Below are positions 55,830-64,000 of a stretch of 64,000 bases of DNA, one piece after another (within the stretch, counting starts at the first letter, position 1; every line of letters starts with the position of its first letter). The stretch covers positions 143,372 through 207,371 of the forward strand of contig WTPW01001134.1 of assembly GCA_009809945.1 (NCBI GenBank). Direction: 5' to 3'. The stretch comes from Gigaspora margarita (taxonomy: Eukaryota; Glomeromycota; Glomeromycetes; Diversisporales; Gigasporaceae). The position numbers and the translations under genes are program-made. Under the pieces are notes generated by a model that saw only the letters and a list, made by a program, of their open reading frames with translations, was not told the origin of the DNA and ran no database searches.

Positions 55830-56270
55830 TTGGTATAGCTTTTAGTATAAAACCTTTAGACAAACTACTTAAATAAGCAACCAAAAGTTGTATATATAAC
55901 TAGTTGTACTGTATATTGCCAAAAATAAGCTACCTCCGAAAATAAGCTACCCTCCTGATTTTTTTCAAAAATCTTAAAAAAACCGTTAGCAGTTGCTACA
56001 TATAAAAGTCTAAATTTTACTAAGTAAACCTCAAAAGTGCCATTAAGTAAACTTGTTCAGCTCATTAAAATACACATACAATAAAAATTTGGTGTCATTT
56101 AGAAAACTTTTTATTAATACGTTTTTCAATTTTTTCAAAAAACTCAATGTTTCAAAATAAGCTACCCCACGTTTTTTCGTGTAATTTTTTGGCCAAAAAA
56201 GGTAGCTTATTTTCGGACACATACGGTACTCTTATTTATATAAAACTTCTAAGAATAACTAATAAAAATT
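55830..56270 (+). repeat. Fragment of the long SINE, split by a MITE
   Basis: 55838-55908 matches the SINE near 39320-39395 (ACTACTTAAATAAGCAACCA, AAAGTTGTATAT). After the MITE the text resumes as CTCTTATTTATATAAAAC, corresponding to the next SINE bases. Confidence 0.6.
55909..56226. mobile_element. AAAATAAGCTACC-type TA-flanked MITE, copy 2
   Basis: Ends CTGTATATTGCCAAAAATAA and, inward, CCGTATGTGTCCGAAAATAA. TA at 55907-55908 and 56227-56228. Related to 44719-45032. Confidence 0.82.
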
Positions 56271-57180
56271 CTAGTTTTCAAAGTAGGTACTTTGAAAATA
56301 AAAAAAAAATAGAATTTAATTTTTTTGTACAGGTATGCTATAGTGCATCTCATATAATTTGATATAATATAAAATCAAAACAATAAAGCTTTTTGTTAAA
56401 TAGAGTTAGGATAAGGTTATAATAATGTATAAAAAAAAAGTGATTTTATAGTAAAATTTTGCAAAAAAAATTTTTTATTAGAGCACAAAAAGTAGTTTTA
56501 TAAACAAAATTATAAATAACAAGTAATTTTTTAAAATATTGCTATTTTTTTGATTTTAAGTTTTACCTGAATCTATAATATAATTAGCCAATCAGATAGA
56601 TGTATTATATATATGTGCTAAGTATATAACCAAAAAAATATAATAATAAATTTGCAAATCTTTATTTTTTTAATTCTAAGTATTTTGAGATTTACCAAGT
56701 CAATTTTATAATTTATTACTATTAGAATCAAAAAAAAATTACTTTTTAACTTTAATTAATAAAAATATAAAAAGTTTTTACATAATGGCATTTTATATGT
56801 TTTTTAAAAAATTATTTTAACCATTTATATTATTACTTGAAATGTATTATTTGATTTTAAAAATAAAAAAAAATTAAAAAGCTTTGAATCAAGATCTTTA
56901 TCAAACTTATTTGATATTTAGTTTTATAGCTTTAAACCAAGAATTATAAAACATCAAAAAATATATATTTGAAATTTAAAGTTATATATTATATTTATTT
57001 TTTTTAAATATATATTTGTTGGCAAATTTATATATTAATGATTTTATTTTATTTTATTTTGAATTTTAGCAATAAAAAAATAATCACTAATTCTAACTCT
57101 AACTATAACCCAGCTTTATTGACTAATTTTTTATAAATTAAAAATTGGCAAACTTTTTCGTAAGACTCGGATCATTAAAA
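56271..57180. other. AT-rich sequence, nothing recognised
   Basis: No supported gene or structured repeat. Confidence 0.45.
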
Positions 57181-57183
57181 CTT

Positions 57184-57745
57184 ACCGGGTACGTACATAC
57201 GTACTTCATGAGATACGTTTTCTTGTGCATTTGGGTTATACGAACATGAGGATGATTATCATATGTGGGAACGGTGAGGTAATAAAATTGTACGTACGTA
57301 ATACGAACATGAGGATGATCATGTGTGGAAACGGCGAGGTAATAGCGAAAATTCATAGTGATTATTAAAATAACCATAAAATTTATAGAATAACTATATA
57401 ATAAGACCCATAAAATAAACTATATAAAAAACTGAATATAAATAAAGTAAACTATATAAAAAAACTGATAAGACCATAAAGTAAACTATATAAAAAATTG
57501 ATAAGTAACTGAGTCAATTAAAAACATCACTTTTTAATATCAATAATCGTGCTATTCATAATAAAAACTGTGGAAGTTGGAAATTTTGGCCCATACGTAC
57601 GTATGTACATACGTGCTTCATGAGATACGTTTTCTTGTAGCATTTGGATATTCGAGCGATCTACGGATATGTAATAATACTGTAATAACATTTGGATTAC
57701 GAACATGAGGATGATCATCATATGCGGGAACGGTGAGGTAATACA
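57184..57745. repeat. Duplicated block upstream of the F-box/LRR gene
   Basis: CTTCATGAGATACGTTTTCTTG occurs at about 57204 and 57613. ACGAACATGAGGATGATYAT with GGTGAGGTAATA occurs three times (about 57240, 57302 and 57700). GTACGTAC runs flank the units. It lies 120-680 bases upstream of the intact gene, so it may be promoter sequence or a repeat in its own right. Confidence 0.75.
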
Positions 57746-57867
57746 ATGTCAAAAAAGCTTTAAACCACGTTATAGCAATGTTTCACGACATTTCAAATTA
57801 TATATAAAATAACGACCGTATCAAAAATAAAAATCACAATTATCTACTTTTACTTTACTTTAACAAA

Positions 57868-59772
57868 ATGATAACAAAATTACCTCTTGAGATTGTTTCA
57901 AACATTTTTTATAACTGCCGGTCTGATCGTAGAAATTTATTTTCGTTACTTTTTGTGAACCGTGATTGCTTTAAAATAAGTGCACCAATTTTATGGAGCG
58001 ATCCAACGATCCCCTTAAACGATCTAAGGCTCATTAAATTAATCCTTTTAAAGTTAAATGAAGAAGAAAAAAGACTATTAGTCCCTTTTAAAATTAATCT
58101 TATAAATTATCAAAATCCATTATTGGAATATGTTAGTTACATTACAACCGTTCATAGCTATGATTTACATGATGGAATTGAAGGTTGGCTTCTTAATGAA
58201 GAACTTGAATTATCAAAAAGTGAACTTGTAAACGCCATTAACACCGTCAAGTGCTCTTTAATCACAATGCTTCTGCGAACGGGAATTAATCTTAAATACT
58301 TAAGCTGCGACAGAAGTATTACAAATGAAAAAGTTTTTGAGAGTCTCTGTACAAACGCCACTGTCACAACTATAAATTTTGTGAATTTTTCTACGGATTT
58401 TTCGGACTCACTCGGCTCATCTAGTTCAACCGATTCAACCGATTCAAAGGCAATTAATAATTTAGCAAACATTTTGCACAGAAATCATCGCCTGACTTCT
58501 TTGAATCTCGAATATATTAAAATTAATTTGGATAAAATGAATATATTAAAGGAAGTTCTCTGTAACAGTAGTTTAAGATCCTTAAGTTTTAATAATAATC
58601 AACTTGGCTCCCAAGAAGGAAGAGTGCTAATAGAGGCTCTCCGTAGAAACACTGTACTAAATATTTTAGATCTTCGTAAAAATCGTATCAGTTTCGGAGT
58701 GGAAGAGGAAACCGAGTTAATGGAAGCCTTTTCAACATTAACTTCGTTGAATCTTAGTAGAAATAATCTTGGATCAAGAGAAGGAAACGCATTGGCTAAG
58801 GTCCTTAAACAAACTACTACCCTGACCTCTTTGGATCTTAGCTGTAATGTCCTTGGCCCCGAAGGGGGAAAATCAATAATAGATGCTCTTTTTAAAAACA
58901 CCAGTCTAAAGTCTTTATACATTGGTAGCAATATCATTGGATTTGAGGACGAAAATACGTTGTATAAAACATTTTCTAAAAACAATACGCTAACTTCTTT
59001 AGATCTCAGTGCCAATCAACTCGGTCTCAAAGAAGGAAAAACATTGGCACAAGCTCTTCGCCGAAACTCTACACTTATTTTCCTGGATCTTCATTCAAAT
59101 AGCCTTGGACCTGGAGGCGTAAAAGCTTTAGCAGAGGCTCTTCTTGATAACACCACATTAGCATCCTTAGATATTAGCAATAATAATATAGGGCCTGGGG
59201 GTACTGATGCATTAACAAGTACTATTAATGCGAACACTGCACTTAAATATTTGAACATTGGTTTTAATAATTTAAACTGCGAAGATGGAACAGCGTTAGC
59301 AAGAGCCCTGTTAAACAACGAAAGATTAACGTCGTTAGACATTTCGAATAATCGAATTGGATCTGAAGGTGGAAGAGCATTTGCGCAAGTCCTTCGCAGC
59401 AATACCACTCTGAAATTTTTAGATCTTTCTAAGAATAAAATTGATTCAGAGGGAGGAATAGCATTGGCAGAGGCTCTTTCCAGGAACACTACGCTTACCT
59501 CTTTATATATTAGCTCTAATCAACTGGGAAATTTGGGAGGAAAAGCATTAGCGGAAGCACTTCGCATCAACACTAGATTAACTTGTTTAAGTCTCTATAA
59601 CACCCAGATTGGTTCTGAAGTGGGGAATGAATTAACTGAGACTCTTCGTAAAAATATTACTGTGAATGATTTAAATCTTGAAAGAAACGATATCAGTCGC
59701 AAAGTTTGTGAAAATTTGAAAGCCGTTTTTCGTATAAATAGAACTCTAACTTCTTTACATCTTGATTATTAA
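57868..59772 (+). CDS. F-box and leucine-rich-repeat (RNI/NLRC3-like) protein, intact
   Basis: An uninterrupted frame of 634 codons. Residues of about 2-45 (LPLEIVSNIFYNCRSDRRNL followed by LLFVNRDCFKISAPILW) form an F-box, which would bind Skp1 and make the protein a substrate adaptor of an SCF ubiquitin ligase. A spacer of about 120 residues follows. From about residue 200 to the end run some 16 leucine-rich repeats of 28 residues, type ALAEALRNNTTLTSLDISNN plus IGSEGG, as in ribonuclease-inhibitor-like proteins. Repeat 4 is two residues short. The ATG is the first in frame, after ACTTTAACAAA. No intron, signal peptide or membrane segment is seen. It is the clearest functional gene in the window; target unknown. 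Such genes form large families in arbuscular mycorrhizal fungi. Confidence 0.9.
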   Translation: MITKLPLEIVSNIFYNCRSDRRNLFSLLFVNRDCFKISAPILWSDPTIPLNDLRLIKLILLKLNEEEKRLLVPFKINLINYQNPLLEYVSYITTVHSYDLHDGIEGWLLNEELELSKSELVNAINTVKCSLITMLLRTGINLKYLSCDRSITNEKVFESLCTNATVTTINFVNFSTDFSDSLGSSSSTDSTDSKAINNLANILHRNHRLTSLNLEYIKINLDKMNILKEVLCNSSLRSLSFNNNQLGSQEGRVLIEALRRNTVLNILDLRKNRISFGVEEETELMEAFSTLTSLNLSRNNLGSREGNALAKVLKQTTTLTSLDLSCNVLGPEGGKSIIDALFKNTSLKSLYIGSNIIGFEDENTLYKTFSKNNTLTSLDLSANQLGLKEGKTLAQALRRNSTLIFLDLHSNSLGPGGVKALAEALLDNTTLASLDISNNNIGPGGTDALTSTINANTALKYLNIGFNNLNCEDGTALARALLNNERLTSLDISNNRIGSEGGRAFAQVLRSNTTLKFLDLSKNKIDSEGGIALAEALSRNTTLTSLYISSNQLGNLGGKALAEALRINTRLTCLSLYNTQIGSEVGNELTETLRKNITVNDLNLERNDISRKVCENLKAVFRINRTLTSLHLDY

Positions 59773-60600
59773 ATGAATTACGGTTTTCTTTTCATAAAAT
59801 AATTTTTAACGTTCTTGATAAAATTTGTAACCTTTTCAAATTATTATGGTTTTATTTGAATGTTGATTAGTAAGATTTTTTCATTGCAAACTTTGTAAAA
59901 TTTTAATCAACAATTTCTTGTTAATTTTTCTCGTAGTATTTGATATTTCATTACAATTTTTAATCTTATTCAGGTATTTGAATGTTGATTAGTAAGGTTT
60001 ATTCGAAACTTTGTAAAATTTTAATTAACAATTTTTAATAAAATAAGAATTTTATAACGCGTCAATTTATTTTTGCAAATTTTTTACCGTAATTACTATC
60101 CAATTATATGGAATATAATATTCTTTATACAAAAAAACTATAAAATCAAAATTCTTATTATACAAAAAAATTTTCTAAATTGAATTTGAACTTTCAATAT
60201 TAATTCTAAAGATTTTTTTTAAATATAGTAAAATTTTAATCAACAATTTCTTGTTAATTTTTCTCATAGCATTCTTTGGTATTTCATTACAACTACTTGT
60301 TTTGTTACTATTACTTTGCAATAACATAAATAAATTTCTATTTTCTATTAAACTATCGCGCCTGCGACATTGTCGCACCCCTTTTTTGATTGGTTAAAAT
60401 TTTATAGAATATACAGTGATCGATCACCAGTATCGGGTTCATCCCCTTAATTATAGATCTAGATCTAAATCTTTGAAATCTAGATTTGCTTCGCGACATT
60501 TGTTTTAACTTTTTTTTTTTCTAAGCCGTTAATGGATATTTGAAACCTGGCATAAAAGATAAGTAATTAGTTTCTTGTTTGATTGTTCTTTCGTTTCTTC
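59773..60600. other. Region downstream of the LRR gene
   Basis: Two similar copies of a roughly 60-base segment (GAATGTTGATTAGTAAG..., about 59860 and 59980) and a third, partial one (TTTTAATCAACAATTTCTTG at about 60232). CGCGCCTGCGACATTGTCGC at 60357 contains a small GCGACA/TGTCGC palindrome. No gene. Confidence 0.5.
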
Positions 60601-60629
60601 AGTTATTTTTTCATTCTACTAACCTTTTA

Positions 60630-61760
60630 TTTCTTGTAGGTTTGTGTTTCGTTGGGGTACTGGAATCGTCGGGAATGGTAATTCGGAAACCAGAACTGGT
60701 ACAGAAGATAAGTACCAGTTGCTTCTTTCATTTCTTCAGTATTTTTTTTTTTGTTTTGCTAACTTTTTCTTCTTGTAGGGTCGCATTTCGCTAATTTACT
60801 GAAAATGGCGCCGGGAACGAAAATTCAGGTGCTCTTCATTTCTTCGGTGATTTTTTCTTTTTTTGTTTTTTTCGGTTATTTTTTCGGCCTAATACCTTTT
60901 CTTTCTTGTAGGTCTGTGTTTTGTCAGAGTACTGAATGTTGTCGAGAATAGTGATTCAGGAGCCAGAACTGGTACAAAAGATAAGTACTAGTTCTTGTTT
61001 TTCGCTCTTTCGTTTCTTCGGTGATTTTTTCTTTTGTTATTTTTTCGTTTTACTAACCTTTTTTTTCTTGTAGGTCTGTGTTTCTCTGGGGTATGGAATT
61101 GTGTCGGGAATGGTGATTCGTGAACTCGAACTAGTACTGAAGATAAGTACTATTTCTTGTTATTTGCTCTTTATTTCTTCAGTGATTTTTTCTTCTTTTG
61201 CTTTTTTTTTTAGTAAATTTTTCAGTCTATTACCTTTTCTTTCTTGTAGGTCCATGCTTTGTTGGGGTACTAGAATGTCGTCGGGAATAGTGATTTGGGA
61301 ACCGGAACTAGTACAGAAGATAAGTACCAGTTCTTTTTTGTTCGTTCTTTTTTTTTTCCAGTGATTTTATCTTCTTTCATTTTTTTTTTCCAGTTATTAT
61401 CTTGCTCTACTAACTTTTTCTTTTTTGTAGGTCCGTGTTTTGCTGGAGTATTGTAATTGTGTCAAAAATGGTGATTCGGGATCTGGAACTGGTACACCAA
61501 TTCTAGTTTGTTAGTTCTTTCGTTTCTTTGGTGATTTTTCGTTCAAGTTCATGCTTCTTTATATAGCGCTAAGAATGGAGATTCGGGAACCGGAACTGGT
61601 ACAGGAAGATAAGTACCAGTTCTTTCTTTTTTGTTTTCTAGTTTATTTTTTCATTTTACTACCGATTTTTTATTGTAGGTTTGTGTTTCGCTAGGGTACT
61701 AGAACGGTGTTAAAAATAGAGATTCGGGAACTGGAACCAGTATACAATTTCGTCATAGCA
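60630..61760 (+). repeat. Tandem repeat of about 120-185 bases, eight units, with splice-acceptor-like starts
   Basis: Each unit has a pyrimidine tract ending TTTCTTGTAG, then GTCTGTGTTTCGCTGGGGTA, a middle GGGAATGGTGATTCGGGAAC, CGGAACTGGTACAGAAGATA and AGTACCAGTTCTT. TTGTAG positions are about 60634, 60774, 60906, 61068, 61244, 61426 and 61672; one unit near 61546 has lost it. No long frame spans the array. Confidence 0.88.
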
Positions 61761-61789
61761 TTTTTTCTCTTGGTGGCATCGTTTAAAAA

Positions 61790-61925
61790 TGTTCATTAGT
61801 TAGGATTAATTGAGTTGGTTGTTAAAGTTAGGGTAGTTAGTTGGTAGGGTTTAGGGTTAGTTAGTTGGTAGGTTAGAATAAATTAGTTTGTAGGTTATAG
61901 TTAGTTGGTTAGGCTAGTTAGTAGT
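61790..61925 (+). repeat. Degenerate GGTTAGTTAGTTGGTAG repeat
   Basis: Irregular TTAGTTGGTAGG units, including TTTAGGGTTAG once. Not a regular telomeric array. Confidence 0.65.
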
Positions 61926-62117
61926 TATTTTGAATATGTACTGTATTATCATTATGCAACAATTCAATATGTTAACTACAATAGTTTTGAATTCATATTA
62001 TATAAAATTATATTTAATAAATATCTTATGTGCTTCAGTATATAATAATACAAAGATGATTTTGAACCAATATTATAACAATATGTTGATGATTTATAGA
62101 TGATTTTGAAATGATGT

Positions 62118-63530
62118 ATATTAAAATAGAAGCTACGCCGATTTTTTTAAAAAATTTGAGCGAAGATCCACCTGACCAAATTCAATGAAAAATTTTTTAT
62201 TTGAGTTCTATGAATCCATAGAATTCAAATAAAAAAAATTTTTTTCAAATTTGGTCAGGTGGTTGTGGAGATATCTTCGCTCAAATTTTTTAAAAAAAAT
62301 CAGCGTAGCTTCTATTTTGATAGACGTTTTGACTTTTCTCTAAATTTTTGCAAAGATATCTCCACAACAACTAGAGCAACTTCGATAAAAATTTTTTTAT
62401 TTAAATTCTATGAATCCATAGAATTCAAATAAAAAAATTTTCATCGAATTTGGTCAGGTGGTTGTAGAGATATCTTCACTCAAATGTTTTAAAAAATTGG
62501 ATTTGATGTTTTGACTTTAAATTTTAGTGAAGATATCTTTACAACCACCTGCCAAATTTGAGGAAAATTTTTTTATTTGAATTCTATGGATTCATAGAAT
62601 TCAAATAAAAAAATTGTTATCAAATTTACTCAGATGGTTGTAGAGTATCTTCACTAAAAGTTAAAGAAGAGTCAAAACGTCTATTAAAATAGAAGCTATA
62701 CTGATTTTTTTAAAAAATTTGAGTGAAGATATCTCCACAACCACCTGACCAAATTTGATGAAAAAATTTTTATTTGAGTTCTATGGATCCATAGAATTCA
62801 AATAAAAAAATTGTGATCGAATTTGCTTAGGTGGTTGTAGAGATATCTTTGCTAAAAGTTAAAGAAGAGTCAAAACATCTATTAAAATAGAAGTTATGCT
62901 AATTTTTTGAGCGAAGATATCACCTGACCAAATTTGATAAAATTTTTTTTAATGGAATCATAGAATTCAAATAAAAAATTTCATTGAATTTGGTCATGTG
63001 GTTGTGGAGATATCTTCACTTAAATTTTTTAAAAAAATCGGCGTAGCTTCTATTTTGATAGACATTTTGACTTTCCTCACCTTTTAGTGAAGATATCTCT
63101 ACAACCACCTAAGCAAATTTGATAATAATTTTTTATTTGAATTCTATGAATCCATAGAATTCAAATAAAAAAAATTTCATTAGATTTGGTCAGGTGGTTG
63201 TAAAGATATCTTCGTTAAAATTTAAAAGAAAAATTAAATACCTATCAAAATAGAAGCTACACTATTTTTTTTTAAAACATTTGAGCAAAGATATCTCCAC
63301 AACCACCTGACCAAATTCGATAAAAATTTTTTATTTGAATTCTATGGATCCATAAAATTTCAATAAAAAATTGTTATTGAATTTGCTCAAGTGATTATAG
63401 AGATATCTTCACTAAAATTTAGAGAAAAGTCAAAACATCTATTAAAATAGAAGCAATACTGATTTTTTTAAAATATTTGAGCAAAGATATATCCACAACC
63501 ACCTGACCAAATTCGATAAAAATTTTTTAT
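62118..63530. repeat. Satellite of palindromic units of about 185 bases (hairpin array)
   Basis: Each unit is an inverted repeat around the core TTGAATTCTATGAATCCATA(GAATTCAA), flanked by the mirrored arm AATTTGGTCAGGTGGTTGTG and GAGATATCTTC. Centres lie near 62215, 62414, 62591, 62786, 62957, 63151 and 63350, with a last half-unit to 63530. Some units have lost part of one arm. Confidence 0.92.
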
Positions 63531-64000
63531 TTTTTATTTTTTTTATTTTTTTTTGGTTTCAAAGTGCCCACCTTGGGACTCGAGATATTTTATTCAAGAT
63601 ACTAGGGCCGTCGGTTAACCTACATGGAGGTCAACCAGCATTTGTTACATTGACGAGGATCCAACTAGCCACACATACACTTTTCGTGTCTAATTTAAGT
63701 GGTCCGCCCTAAGGTTCCACACTAGCTACCATACTTGCAACCCAACTATGGGAATTGCCTATTTAAACCCTCTGATCCATGTCCCTCCTGCCAACCCATC
63801 TTGTATNACCNGAACAGTNCNGNTACTCNGTCAGTCAGNCAGTTCNGGATGCTNATCCNTTGTCCTTAGGACCCAGCCAGGTAACCCTGGTCCTGTTATC
63901 CTCAGGGGAAACTTGGTAGAGCGGTACCTGTCCCACCAGGTATTCACCTACACTTCGGTAACTTACGCTACAGCTTTACCTATATACTTGGAGTCAGGGC
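63531..64000 (-). mobile_element. Long tRNA-headed SINE, copy 4, runs off the window
   Basis: Starts with the complement of an A-rich tail (TTTTTTATTTTTTTTT) and continues with sequence matching the 3' half of the family (TGTTACATTGACGAGGATCC, CCGCCCTAAGGTTCCACACT). The last 75 bases of the 3' end differ from the other copies, suggesting a subfamily. Several N at 63807-63862. The head lies beyond base 64000. Confidence 0.78.

Noticed and set aside
61790..61925. Telomeric repeat
   Set aside because: TTTAGGGTTAG occurs only once; the rest is irregular TTAGTTGGTAGG, so it does not indicate a chromosome end.

Overview
The window is a very AT-rich, gene-poor and transposon-dense stretch of a eukaryotic genome, best explained as an arbuscular mycorrhizal fungus (Glomeromycotina, Rhizophagus-like). 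The grounds are GT-AG introns of about 80-90 bases, degenerate Sel1-repeat and protein-kinase genes of the kinds expanded in these fungi, an F-box/leucine-rich-repeat gene, and a very high load of small inverted-repeat elements. The species is inferred from general knowledge, not from a search.

Layout. 1-7,670: AT-rich DNA with small inverted-repeat elements and a decayed LINE reverse-transcriptase remnant (1,985-3,150) that is split by a hAT-type MITE. 7,674-15,992: a 386-base TA-flanked MITE interrupted by a nearly full-length but mutated LINE (7,913-15,831), with a 14-base target duplication and a poly(A) tail. 16,224-19,429: a nest at least four elements deep, whose innermost palindrome contains a 312-base assembly gap. 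19,570-29,440: tRNA-headed SINE-like retroposons 0.6-1 kb long, mixed with MITEs. 29,873-32,669: a 1.1-kb foldback element and further MITEs. 33,613-36,640: a roughly 3-kb segment bounded by perfect 22-base inverted repeats. 37,118-37,624: a small two-exon gene of unknown function. 38,151-42,615: a large hAT-like element that has itself received a SINE, a MITE and a second hAT-like element. 44,275-44,660: a protein-kinase fragment. 45,502-46,734: two almost perfect 550-base palindromes. 48,049-52,962: a 4.9-kb segment bounded by 30-base inverted repeats, holding a broken Sel1-repeat gene and a broken nitrobindin-like gene. 57,868-59,772: an intact F-box/LRR gene. 60,630-61,760: a tandem repeat that resembles a string of splice acceptors. 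62,118-63,530: a satellite made of hairpins, ending in another SINE that runs off the window.

Only two genes look intact: the F-box/LRR gene and the small two-exon gene. The kinase, Sel1 and nitrobindin-like genes are fragments or pseudogenes. There is no operon-like organisation. The main story is layered transposition: TTA-flanked (PIF/Harbinger-like), TA-flanked (Tc1/mariner/pogo-like) and 8-base-duplicating (hAT-like) elements, plus LINE-mobilised retroposons, inserted into one another. A recurring hairpin module is shared by foldback families whose termini are otherwise unrelated. It is the most likely undescribed feature here.
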